From: Steromphala cineraria
Lineage: Eukaryota > Mollusca > Gastropoda > Trochida > Trochidae
Assembly (NCBI GenBank): GCA_916613615.1
Contig: OU744735.1
Coordinates: forward strand, 39,567,468-39,631,467
DNA: 64,000 bases
Direction: 5' to 3'
The notes below the pieces were generated by a model that saw only the letters and a list, made by a program, of their open reading frames with translations, made no database searches and was not told the origin of the DNA. Positions 39,601 to 49,500 of this stretch are shown here, piece after piece. Made by a program: the position numbers and the translations under genes. The stretch's first letter is position 1, and every line of letters starts with the position of its first letter.

Positions 39601-42600
39601 TGAAGTTGACAAAGAGAATATTATATAACTAGGTTGGATCTGAAGTTGACAAAGAGAATATTATATAACTAGGTTGGATCTGAAGTTGACAAAGAGAATA
39701 TTATATAACTAGGTTGGATCTGAAGTTGACAAAGAGAATATTATATAACTAGGTTGGATCTGAAGTTGACAAAGAGAATATTATATAACTAGGTTGGATC
39801 TGAAGTTGACAAAGAGAATATCATATAACTAGGTTGGATCTGAAGTTGACAAAGAGAATATCATATAACTAGGTTGGATCTGAAGTTGACAAAGAGAATC
39901 TATATAACTAGGTTGGATCTGAAGTTGACAAAAAGAATATCATATAACTAGGTTGGATCTGAAGTTGACAAAGAGAATCTATATAACTAGGTTGGATCTG
40001 AAGTTGACAAAGAGAATATCATATAACTAGGTTGGATCTGAAGTTGACAAAGAGAATCTATATAACTAGTTTGGATCTGAAGTTGACAAAGATCATAAGT
40101 ATATTACTAGGTTCTACTAACATTCAGTATGATTATTGTTCAAAATATGCCTAAAAGGCTTTATAAATTGATACTTAAATCCTATAACGTCAATTTCATA
40201 AAGTTCAAAATCATTTCTTATATGCTTTTAACTCAAGATTTCAGTTGAAAATCAGTATTTCTTATACGGTAATAACTCAAGATTTAACCCCATTAAGCTT
40301 TCATTCTTTAGAGAAAACAAACACAGTTATGAGGCTTTTGCCTCTGAAGAAAGTATTTTGGGTTTACAGTTACAATCTGTGTTGACCAAAAGGTATTTGT
40401 GAAAAAGTGGTGTTTGCTCGGAAACACACCATTGATAAGACTTTGTGTTATCTGTATGTAATAATGTTCTAATAAAACTGAAACAGGATTTTCCGGAAGC
40501 AATTATCAGGTGTTATCAGGTGTTATTAAGATTTACTTCTAATAATTCCAAATAAGCAATAATTTTGGCAATACAATTATCAGAACTGTTCTGTATCTTA
40601 GTTACATTGAACTAGATAATATTTGATTAGAATTCCGCTCAAACCCTATATTATACCCTTTCTATCGCCTGATTCGCATTTACAACACCATTACTCAAGA
40701 AGTCTGAAGACGGGTGAAGTCATAACATAAACTTAGGACGGTGCCATTTAACCTACAATTGACAATTTAAATTGTCCGATGATTTTGCAAAACGATTTGC
40801 AGCCTATTAGGGTTTTTATTTTCTGCGAATACAACAAAACAAGTTTTTTAAAGGCACAGCTAAATATATAATCAAAAGATGAAAAATGACACAAAGCCAA
40901 TTAAAACTCCATCATGTTTCAATGTTATCACCAGCAGGTCTTACAAAATACAGTTATGACGTTATGTTGTCACAAAGAATTTTCACAATGAATGATGTCA
41001 CAATGTATATATAGCATATATATATTAGATCTAGTCCTTTTGAAATGTAACTTTTTACCTATATTTTTTATATTGGGTTCATTTACAATGTAGTTTTTAT
41101 ACGACGTGAGCGATTCTACATTTGAGACATCTGACCCTTGAGATAAACTTATTGTTAAATCATTCTTTAAAAAACAAACTTGATAATACACATTTAAAAA
41201 GATGCGATTAACGATGGCAGTGTCTTATGGAAGGGGATGTGTGCCAAAAATGAAATCATGTACACTCGTAACTCGCAAGATGTAACATGTCGTTCTCAAC
41301 CATGCAATTCTCGAAAAGACAAGTCCAAGCGTGCAAAACTAACATTTCAATCCTGTAAAACTCAACTTGCTGTTCTCAACTTTACAAAGTTGAAATGTAA
41401 TTCAAGAAATGTCAAAAGACAAAACCCGATTTTCTATTTTGAATAAGAGTTATATTCACAATAAGCAATGCTATACGTTACGTTGCACATATGGAAAATG
41501 GAAAATGGAAAATCAAGAGTTGTAAAATCAGCTTTTTAAAACAGACTTTTGCATTTCGAGTTTTACACGATTGCAATGTACATGATTTCGCATTGACGGG
41601 GGATGTGTGCCAAACATAATATGCTATGCTTGATTCGTTAAAGCAAACATTTGACCGGCGCGCGCTGATTCTGCAACAGGCACGAGAAAGGAACAAGTTT
41701 ACTTTATGTAAGCGGCTGACCTGGCTAACCTAAACAAATACATAAATGAGAGAATAACAGGCCAATTTACATTTAAAGCATATCGTCATTCCAGATATTG
41801 CTAGCTTGACCATTGTTGAATTTTATATAAAATGGACATACAAAATTAAACAAAAATATTCAACTTAAATGACAGTAAATGTATGACTGCATTGAATATT
41901 CTTATCAACGATAAATTTTAGTGATAATTCGAAATTGAAGCGATAACTATGTATAATTGGGTATATATGTAAAATACCTTTGAACTTTTATGCCATACAA
42001 GTAGCAATAAATGCAATACTCTTCCTACCTCACCGATTTTGACATATATTTATTTTGTAAACCACTTTAAGTAAGAGTAAAAATGTTCAAAAATGCATAC
42101 ATTTTCATCATTGCGATATTATATACCAAAATAGATTTAGGATTTAGTTTCGTGAAAGTTTATTCAGTTTTAAGTTACATTCACTTAAATGTACTTCACC
42201 TGATTTGGTAAAGTTTAAAAATTACGTGGTTGTGCTTCTCACTTTCAAATATAAAAACAAGAGCCAGTCATCATAAAAATCTCATTTTTTATTCATTTGA
42301 TATACAACTTGATATATAAGTACCAGTATAGCACTCTCTCCCCACATAATGAAGTCATGAAATGTTGATACAACCTCTGTTCTAACTAGCCGAAATCCGT
42401 GGGTTCTGGCAGTTTCCCCCGGCGCAAATTAATTCGCTGATTGCGCAAATAATAAATATAACTTTGATTTTCTCCAATCAGGCATCTCCCATTTTATCCC
42501 ACAAAGTCGGCATAATAGAACAGAGGCTGTATTGATATTTCATGACTTGATCTGCCTCTTTGGGGAGAGAATGCTAAAATAGTGACATACAAATATTAAC

Positions 42601-45302
42601 CTCACAACAATAACCAGATTGTTGGATTACTTTAATCAACAAGTGAGGAACCGAGCAGAGTTCACATAGCCCCGCTTCCAACTTTGTTCAAAGAATTTCA
42701 AACAGTAGAATTGATAAACATTGTTTAAAGTTTATGATTGTTTAGTATACAGTTTTAAAGGTACGTCATTGTGTAAGTCTCCTTTGAACTGAAACCACAA
42801 AACTATCTTCATTAATAGATTTTACCATTAAAAGGGTACATCTAGGAATAGTGGTTGATCTTCGTTTCAAATTTTAGTTAGTGATCATAAAATTCAACGA
42901 GATGTGCTGAGGACAAACATATTTTGAGTCACTTTGTTAGTCATGTTTAAAAAAACACAGAAAAGAAAATTCACATATTGTTTAACTTTCAAAGGGCATA
43001 ACCAAAATCATGATTGACATGTGTAGAAAATTTGGTGAAGCTGAGATGTATATATCAAAGAAATTTATCATCGAATAACTTTTTTAGTCATATATCCATG
43101 GAAACTGCAAAAATAATTGTTTTTAGTCTAACCTCCAAAAGGCACATCTAGGTATCATGGTTGATAAGTGTATTAAATTTGGTGAAGCTAGTAGGTATAG
43201 TTTTTGAGATATGCTACGGACAAATTTTGTGACGGCCAGACAGAAGATGAACGGAAAGAATGAACGCTATATATACTCCCGCTTATGCTTAAAACGTACA
43301 TTAGTCAGTTATTCTGTCATTTGGGTATTTGTTTCGGTTAGCCAGGTCAGCCGCTTACATAAAGTAAACATGTTCCTTTCTCGTGCCTGTTGCAGAATCA
43401 GCGCGCGCCGGTCAAATGTTTGCTTTAACGAATCAAGCATAGCATATCATTTTTGGCACACATCCCCCGTCAATGCGAAATCATGTACATTGCAATCGTG
43501 TAAAACTCGAAATGCAAAAGTCTGTTTTAAAAAGCTGATTTTACAACTCTTGATTTTCCATTTTCCATTTTCCATATGTGAAACGTAACTTATAGCATTG
43601 CTTATTGTGAATATTACTCTTATTCAAAATAGAAAATCGGGTTTTGTCTTTTGACATTTCTTGAATTACATTTCAACTTTGTAAAGTTGAGAACAGCAAG
43701 TTGAGTTTTACAGGATTGAAATGTTAGTTTTGCACGCTTGGACTTGTCTTTTCGAGAATTGCATGGTTTAGAACGACATGTTTCATCTTGCGAGTTACGA
43801 GTGTACATGATTTCATTTTTGGCACACATCCCCTTCCATAGTGTCTAGCGTGGCTTCACCGTGGGTCGATAGCTATATCCTGCCGCATTACATTACAAAT
43901 GGATTACAATGGTTGTTTTTTTTAGAATTCATCATCTTACAAAGCATGTAATACGCTGATAAACACGATAGCTATATCCTGCCGCATTACATTACAAATG
44001 GATTACAATGGTTGTTTTTTTTAGAATTCATCATCTTACAAAGCATGTAATACGCTGATAAACACAGTGTAAATGGCAGACGGCTACCATTGACACTCTT
44101 ATTAGCAATGCACGTTTTATATATCACAAGTACTAACTTTGTATCGCTTATGTTAAAGGGGCAGTAGCACGCTTTTTAAATTTTATTTTTTCAATTTTCA
44201 CTGATAACTGTTCGTTACTGCCTGATGTATTATTTTCATAGTTTCAAAAATTTCATTACATAAACCAATAATCCATAGTCAGAGAACAAATTATAAAGAT
44301 TAACATATAGTCCAGTGGCAGCCATTTTTTAAACATCTTTAAATCATTTTGTGTATGAAAGAGAACTCGCATAGCTGAACGTTACATTAAATGTTTGATT
44401 TATTATTTCTTCATTAAATTTAAATACATAGTATTTCAATTTGAGCCATTTATATTCATTTTCCTGACACAACCTTATTATTACTGCCTAAAAACGTACT
44501 ACTGCCCCTTTAAGAAGGATAATTTGCTCAGACATATTCAAACAATAAGCTACTCACGGTAAATGCCATATGTACAATTGGTTCCCCAGCCGTCATCACC
44601 CGGAGTGTATGTCGTTGTGTTCGTAACGTTGTTAACGAAAAGAATACAATTATGAGAAGGGCCTGTCGACCCTCTATTCATAACGTTTGACATTTGGAAA
44701 GGCGGCAAGCCAGATGATGGAGAAGATGCAGATGATGAAGACGATGCAGAAGATGCACCCGTGTTTGTCTCTGCCGTAGTTTCGTCTTCTGGACTCACAC
44801 AGAGTACCGCAATGACACACTCTGAATCAACCTCACAGGACGCCATGCAAGACCTCTCACTTGAATCAGAGACGATGGAGCTCTGTGTGTAACCAAATGT
44901 GAGACCTGACCAGGCTGAAGAATTAAGGTCCTGGAAGACGGATTTGTCCTTCTTAAGTGATACGCTGGACCCGCTAGGTATGGGGGGAGACGCATTACTT
45001 GAAGAATTGGAAGAAGTTGAGGAGTTTGATGAGTTTGAAGAACTTGAACCTACTGGAGGAGTCCCTGATGACGCTGCCGAGGATCCTGATCCTGAGTTGA
45101 AGTTGAATGTGCTGCCTGGTGTAAAGCTAGAGCTGGAACCGGGAGACGAAGGTAACGACGACGACGACGACGATGGCGACGACGATGACGACGACGACGA
45201 CGATGACGACGGGAAGCTAGGCGGACCAAACGAGGCGAAAGGGAATGTTGTAGCGGTGGACAGAATCGCCAGGAGCAGAAGAGTTCCGAAGAGTCCTTCC
45301 AT
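24669..45302 (-). CDS. secreted PAN-like/sushi/EGF protein with Ser-rich and Thr-rich mucin segments
   Basis: Proposed exons (minus): 45302-44558, 37788-37597, 35557-35384, 34045-33929, 31407-31285, 31075-30953, 29233-29111, 27474-27352, 25573-25451, 25168-24669. Every junction is phase 1; total 2343 nt, 780 aa. In order: signal peptide ([17 protein letters not shown]); Ser-rich stretch; PAN/apple-like cysteines ([23 protein letters not shown]); sushi-like module with four Cys; acidic then Gly/Ser/Phe linker; EGF1 (NECTNG...). Then EGF2 (DMDEC), EGF3-5 (DIDECTSG, triplicated) and EGF6 (DIDECLSE), mostly with the calcium-binding DxDEC form. The tail is ~150 residues of Thr with Pro, ending at TAA 24669. 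It is probably extracellular and O-glycosylated. The start is the ATG before the signal peptide. The EGF3-5 donors (G|GTTCGT) are weak, and exons could be missed or skipped. No named orthologue is recognised. Confidence 0.8.
26183..27187. mobile_element. ~1-kb insertion present only in copy A
   Basis: Copies B and C pass straight from ACTATTAAA to TTCCCTAAAACAATGG, whereas copy A has ~1 kb between these words. The insertion has no recognisable coding region. Its right end is a foldback (about 27033-27187) with ~55-bp arms sharing CCCCTTTCATATCAAG and its complement. Alternatively, B and C could both descend from a deleted version. Confidence 0.6.
28184..28262. mobile_element. 79-bp hairpin MITE, copy 1
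   Basis: GGGGCCCCGCTGGCAGATAC at the left pairs with GCATCTGCCAGCGGGCCCC at the right. The short AT-rich middle contains GCTATTAAAGTATAGG. Two further copies lie at 29944-30102 and 31111-31187, carried along by the local triplication. Confidence 0.8.
29944..30102. mobile_element. hairpin MITE copy 2, split by an 80-bp insertion
   Basis: Same ends as the 79-bp copy, but interrupted by ~68 bp flanked by a 12-bp direct repeat TATTAAAATATA (29985-29996 and 30065-30076). The inserted sequence contains TTATTGCAGGAGTGCGACG and TTTCGGTG; on minus it reads CCGAAACGTCGCAC. Confidence 0.75.
31111..31187. mobile_element. 79-bp hairpin MITE, copy 3
   Basis: The left end is slightly truncated (GCCCCGCTGGCAGATACC) and the right end is CATCTGCCAGCGAGACCC. 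It marks the deletion joint that shortened copy C of the triplication. Confidence 0.7.
32342..32443. repeat. imperfect foldback element
   Basis: AAATAATGACCCGG at the left and a complementary CGGGTTATTATTT at the right enclose a GC-richer loop containing CTCGCGAGGGCG. It resembles the short hairpin elements at 2.0 and 49.1 kb in layout, not in sequence. Confidence 0.5.
32868..32945 (+). repeat. tRNA-like SINE head
   Basis: A-box ACGGTAGCTCAACAGGTAAG and B-box CTGGTTCGAATCAC at tRNA spacing, within an intron of the mucin/EGF gene. No reliable acceptor stem. Confidence 0.5.
33264..33865 (+). repeat. tandem array of five tRNA-like units (~120 bp period)
   Basis: Units start at about 33264, 33391, 33508, 33633 and 33757. 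Each has A-box-like TAGCCGAATGAGTAGAG, B-box GGGTTCGAATCC or a one-base variant, then GGTAGAGGGGATCTC and a spacer with TTCTGTTACACGTGAATG. The B-box is better conserved than the rest. They look like tandemly amplified SINE heads or tRNA pseudogenes. Confidence 0.8.
34208..34260. repeat. partial copy of the 3.6-kb foldback family
   Basis: Contains AGATTAATGGAGTTAGCGTA and CGTTCGTACCCTGAGACAGG, matching the outer right end of the element at 3588-3842. Confidence 0.65.
34490..34590 (-). repeat. tRNA-like SINE head, minus strand
   Basis: On minus, TTGGTTAGCTGTTGGTATG (A-box-like) is followed by GTGGGTTTGAATCCCGC (B-box). No full cloverleaf is evident. Confidence 0.45.
34655..34890. mobile_element. 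foldback MITE with >50-bp arms
   Basis: The left arm from ATTAGAGCTAATTAGCG through CAGGCGAGTCTTACGGCGTC pairs with the right arm ending TTAGCTCTAAT. A second inner pairing (TCAAAAGGTCGCGACCTCC with GGAGGTCTCGACCTTTTGA) extends the hairpin. ~236 bp, non-coding. Confidence 0.8.
36225..36535 (-). pseudogene. Tc1/mariner transposase C-terminal fragment
   Basis: Minus-strand translation gives [20 protein letters not shown], the region around the third acidic catalytic residue of Tc1-like transposases (NPIEHLWD-type motif). It lies in an intron of the mucin/EGF gene. The N-terminal catalytic parts are absent, so it is a relic. Confidence 0.65.
37781..40090. repeat. ~40-bp tandem array carrying a copy of the sushi-exon 3' splice site
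   Basis: About 50 monomers (37-41 bp) of AGGTTGGATCTGAAGTTGAC followed by AAAGAGAATATCATATAACT, with ATT/ATC/CTA variants. On minus each monomer reads pyrimidine-rich TTCTCTTTGTCAACTTCAG then ATCCAACCT. That is exactly the real acceptor (CAG at 37791-37789) and the first bases of the sushi-like exon (37788). The array therefore grew from the intron-exon border. A SINE interrupts it at about 38238-38490. Confidence 0.95.
38238..38490 (+). mobile_element. SINE inserted in the 40-bp array
   Basis: The tRNA-like head has GCGTAGCTCAGTGGTAGAG (A-box) and GGGGTTCGATTCCCGG (B-box). The body has TTGTTGCTGCCTTGCTTG and GGGTGCTTAGGCACAACCCG, and the element ends GTGATATTATTATTATT. The head is the most tRNA-like in the window, but the acceptor-stem ends do not pair well, so I call it a SINE. 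Confidence 0.85.
40091..41225. other. intron sequence of the mucin/EGF gene
   Basis: AT-rich, no exon, RNA or transposon signature seen. Confidence 0.35.
41226..43841. mobile_element. ~535-bp inverted repeat pair around a ~1.55-kb core
   Basis: The left arm (about 41226-41762) and right arm (about 43308-43841) are reverse complements at high identity. Both begin ATGGAAGGGGATGTGTGCC reading inward and both contain CCGGCGCGCGCTGATTCTGC. The core has no transposase-like frame and includes a family-B MITE (42334-42572). It may be a non-autonomous long-TIR transposon or a segmental inverted duplication. Short frames within the arms occur twice, as expected for duplicated non-coding DNA. Confidence 0.85.
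42334..42572. mobile_element. MITE family B, copy 2
   Basis: The right end matches copy 1 (TAATAGAACAGAGGCTG ... GATCTGCCTCTTTGGGGAGA). The left end is more diverged (CTCTCTCCCCACATAATGAA). Interior GAAATCCGTGGGTTCTGGC is the complement orientation of copy 1. About 100 bp shorter than copy 1. Confidence 0.8.
43868..44067. repeat. exact 100-bp direct tandem duplication
   Basis: Two adjacent 100-bp units starting CGATAGCTATATCCTGCCGC (or one base later) and ending GCTGATAAACAC appear identical. Identity implies a very recent duplication, or an assembly repeat error. Confidence 0.9.
44153..44513. mobile_element. TTAA-bounded MITE (family 1), copy 3
   Basis: Left TTAAAGGGGCAGTAGCACG, right CGTACTACTGCCCCTTTAA. 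The interior matches copy 1 (CACTGATAACTG, AATCCATAGTCAGAG, CTGAACGTTACATTA). It lies 45 bp from the 3' border of the first coding exon of the mucin/EGF gene. Confidence 0.85.
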
Positions 45303-47118
45303 GGCTGCGGCTCGGTGATGAGTGAACACCTTAGTGTTTTGAAATAAAGATATATTTCAGTCGTGACAGTACTCACCAATCAGATCGAAGGTGATCTGGC
45401 AACGAAACATTATCTGTACAATGGTGTCTAACAGTTAATCAAAGAGAGGCATATCAATGCCAATGGGAGTATGAGAAAAAAAATTCCAAGGGTTGCCCAA
45501 TTTCCCAAAATCCGCCCCATACTATTTAGCATATGTGACAACAGAATGATATACACCAGTATTTCGCACGTTGACGTCGCACGATTTATAATTTTGAATG
45601 CTTATTTTCATAAATCATATTTGGGGAATCCTTGTCTTACTCTGCCAGGTAAACCTATTAAGGCACTCTATTGATAGTATACATGTATATACCATTACTC
45701 GGCGACCTCGCACAGTGAGAAATTTGCAAAATACATGTATGAAAGCAAAAAGTTACAGGTGTACAGCGAAACCCATAGCAAGAACTGTTGTAATGGTTGC
45801 TGGTTGGTTTGAATTACGATACGAATGTGAAGACCTCTGTAGCTTTATTTTGGCGCTAGATTTATGTTGATTTAATTGATAGAATGTACGCAGGTGCATG
45901 CATTTATTGTTAAGATTTTTCTTATCTGTTACATTACCTGCAACAAGAAGCTGACACTTTTGTCGATGAGGATACAGTGGTATGAATATCATCAATGTAA
46001 ATTTCATTGTCAAGCATGTGCTGATGGGAACGTCGAATATAAGAAAGTTTCACTGATCTGTCAAAACACATTCCATGGCCATCTATAGGAATAAAAGGAA
46101 AATATATGCACAAATTTGACATGGCTGACCTTTTCACTGCTCAGAGGACATTGTTTGTTTCATTTTTGATTAAATGGTTCTATACTTTTCTATGACCGGC
46201 TAAATGAAAAAGAATCATTTTGCTGCCGTAAAACTTCCGGAACACACTACAGCGTTTCTTAGAAAATATAGAAAAAAACACAATGTGAAATCAACGAAAG
46301 TTTTATATTGGACAAATCACAAGACACAGTGATACACGATGCTAAGGAAATATGTTCTTTTCACATTTTCCAATCTTGATTCACCTTCAAGTTTTTTTGT
46401 GCTGCTAAATTGCTAAAATCAAAATAACAAAGTAAGAAGAAAACTCAAGACAAGCCAAAGGAGACTGAATCATAACACTTTTTATTAAATAGTTATCATT
46501 TTTACCACAATTAGCTAGGCAATAAATTACAAGATGTAACACAAAATCGACGTTCATTTATGGCCGGTTGTTCATTATTAACAAGCAAAACAAAGAATGA
46601 AATATTCTCATAATTATAACACGTCTAACTGAACTATTCTTACACATTAGCAACTTTTTACCCAGAACGCAAAAAAACAACAGCCAAAAAGCTACATTCA
46701 AAAATGTCATATCTTGCAGATGATGAGTTTAGAGATTATGAACCACAAGAGACTTGTATTTGTTTCTCACAGAGTCACCACCAGGTTCTGTTTGGGAAAA
46801 TATTTTATTTACTATTTATTAATTTCCTCATAATGTAACATAATCCAAACTTTGATAAAAGCCAGAGATTAGTCTAGAAGTTAAGTTTCTTTAAAATAAT
46901 ACCCTCAAAGTATTCACCACCAATGCTTCTTTTGACTTATGATGTGTGCGCATGCGCGGAGTAAGATCGTCCCGTCTCCTCTCCAAACTTTTAGAATTCT
47001 ATTTGCTTTTCTTAACGATCTAGAGTGAATTTTCAAAAGATTTTTGCAGCTAAAGTGATAACTTAAATATATCATCTACTACAGGTACTTGTAAACTCGG
47101 GAGATCAGCGAAAAGCAC
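45303..47118. other. upstream flank of the mucin/EGF gene
   Basis: It should contain the promoter and 5' UTR of the minus-strand gene, but no core motif is convincing. Short frames (for example 45598-46137 on both strands) lack any signature. No repeat family recognised. Confidence 0.4.
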
Positions 47119-48420
47119 ATGGTCACTGCTGAGCTTGTTTACATTGACAACAAGATGGCGGCGCCCTGTCCAATCCTACTTGCCTTTCTCAGTTTAGCGA
47201 TCACAGTGGAAATAAAAGAGCATCAAACTGATCACATGATTCCAGCTCACCAAGCAAGTCAACTTATTCCATCCATATCTTTCTGTGCAGAAATGAACCA
47301 AAACCTCGGTAAAATATTCGATCCATCGCATCAAAGACCATCCAAAACAACCATGCTATTTCTAGCGATCTTCCTCTCTGGTTATATGCAACTAAACCCA
47401 GGATCGATCGCAGTTACATGTGACAATGAATCTGTCTACCCATGTGGACCCCGTGAAGCGCCAGTAAACTTGGATCATTACAGGGCAATATGTTGTGACA
47501 ACTACATTCTGTGGTGTCACTCGAAATACTTAGAGGTAAGCTCAAACAAAGTAGATCTACTTTCTACACTCTAACGTATCATGGATCTTTGCTAAATGCC
47601 AAACACAAAATGTTGACACTCATTTAACTCCTCATCATCATAAACTATCCACTTTCAATCGATTCAGTGTGCTCAGCAAAATTTTGCCAATACCATCCAT
47701 CGACTCATCGTTTAGCCCCACCGCAATCAGCAGCCCTAAACTAAACCTTTTGATGTATCCAGTGACCCTGAAGCAGACAAAAGTACGTCAAACAACCCAA
47801 TATATCAAAGGAAACTTAACAACATAACCTGAGAGTACTCCTAGTAAACTGTCAGGGCATTAGAAACTTGAGATCCGCATTATCTGAAAGCGTTGAGTAC
47901 CTGAAACCTGGCATCATCATAGGTATTGAATCTTGGTTTAGCAAAGAAAACACAAACAGTGAATTTTTTCTAGAAATATACCAGTTAAATGTATTCCGGA
48001 AGGACAGAAACAAGAAGAGCGCTGGCGTCTTTGTTCTAGTCCGTGACAACATATAAACAAATGCAGTGGGAATAGAAGACACACACTGTGAACTAGTTTG
48101 GGCAGAAATACAGACTAGAGAAAAATCCATTGTCATGGGACAATACTACAGACCCCCGAACGCCTCCATCGACAGCTTACATCCTGGTGAAAAAAGACAA
48201 ACACGTCATCATATGTGGTGATTTCAACCTGCCTCATATCAATTGGGACCAAACCAGAGTGAAGCCTGGGCGAGTACAGCAGTACAGCACAGTGAGCTAC
48301 AAAACCTACTCGGGGGTTCGAAGGTTTATATATTTCAAAGTCAAAGGGTTTTATATTCCAATGTATAACCTAACCCCGAAGTCCATACTATCTTGAAAAA
48401 ATCTATAAAGTTTCAATGCT

Positions 48421-48500
48421 TCCAAAGTGCGGGATTCGAACCCTCAACCCTCTGAACCGTAAGCAAGCACTCTAACCACTACTCTAACGGGGCAGATAGA
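48421..48500 (-). repeat. tRNA-like SINE head, minus strand
   Basis: On minus, CGTTAGAGTAGTGGTTAGAG (A-box-like) then GAGGGTTCGAATCCCGC (B-box). It lies in the sequence replacing the LINE core. Confidence 0.55.
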
Positions 48501-49028
48501 AGTAAAGGCTATGTTAAACGATCTATTGATTGAAGTTCAGATTTCGGTAAAAAAAGGTCTGTCCTAAAGCATTATGATATCCAATTGCATTTGATTCCAA
48601 TTTTAAATGCATACAAACATTCATAATTGATATTAACAGTGTTACACCTTTTAACTTGTGATAAATTTAAAGGATCAAAATACTATATCAACCACGTGAC
48701 TTCTCGATTGTCATTTGTAAAACCTTACACCTCGAAGAATGCTTTGCACGTGCATTTTGTGCTATGTCAATGTCAAAAAGTCGTTTGAACACACTGCTTA
48801 TTTTGAAGGAAACTGATTTAATCGTTTTTTATTAGAGTTAAAGCGACAGTATAAAGTAATGTAATCCAATAATAAATGTTTAAACAAAACAGCCAAACAT
48901 AAATCCTAGATATTTGTTGTTTTTTTCTCATTTTTTATGATTAGTCTAAAATATGATTACAAATACTACAATATGGAAAAATGATTGCGTTTTTTAAATA
49001 AATGTTTAATAACGGTATCTAAGTTAGT

Positions 49029-49185
49029 TAAAACCCTCGAACTCGGTTATGCTTGGGTTTCTTCGGAAAGAAAGCTTCGCGAGAAGTAAGACCTCAAGCT
49101 TCGCTTTCGGTCTTACTTTCCGCCCAGCATTTTTTCCTCAGGTTTTGAAAACCCAAGCATAACCTCGTTCTCGTGTTTTAACCCT
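49029..49185. repeat. foldback element
   Basis: GTTAAAACCCTCGAACTCGG at the left pairs imperfectly with CTCGTTCTCGTGTTTTAACC at the right, and GGTTATGCTTGGGTTT pairs with AAACCCAAGCATAACC. The GC-richer loop has its own inverted words (GTAAGACC/GGTCTTAC). Confidence 0.75.
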
Positions 49186-49500
49186 AACATAGATGCTCCG
49201 TGAACTCGGTGACAGTGGAAGACAGACGGCGAGACAAACGACTGACCTTGCTACATAAGATCATCAACGACCTGGTAGCGATCGCGATCCCCGCGGATCA
49301 ACAGCTCCAACAGACCACCAGATCAGCCAGAAGTAGACACTCAAAAACTCTGATCATTCATACCTGTCAGACCGAAATCTTCAAACATTCGTTCATCTCT
49401 CTTACAGAAACCCCAGTGAACATCGATACAGTGGACGAATTTAAACCTCACTGTCAGCACCTTACACCTACTAAACTCTTCATGGTGTGCACACACTAAA

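Larger units (their letters stand above)
47119..49500 (+). pseudogene. CR1-like LINE relic, internally deleted
   Basis: 47119-47574 resembles the zinc-finger-bearing N-terminal part seen in some CR1-like elements (SGYMQLNPGS; CDNESVYPCG; YRAICCDNYILWCHSK) with several expected Cys replaced. 47820-48260 is an APE-type endonuclease in two frames: LRVLLVNCQGIRN, GIESWF, a TAA at 48054, then CELVWAEIQ, YYRPPN and, after a frameshift, IICGDFNLPHINWD. 49200-49480 matches the end of a LINE RT protein (DRRRDKRLTLLHKIINDL, RSRHSK, FKHSF). The RT core is missing, replaced by 48300-49190. Dead copy. Confidence 0.75.

Noticed and set aside
41237..41446. Small protein encoded twice (also 43620-43829 on minus)
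   Set aside because: The duplication is explained by the long inverted repeats; composition and lack of motif argue against coding.
44899..45318. Acidic Asp/Glu-rich plus-strand frame
   Set aside because: Antisense of the Ser-rich first exon of the mucin/EGF gene.
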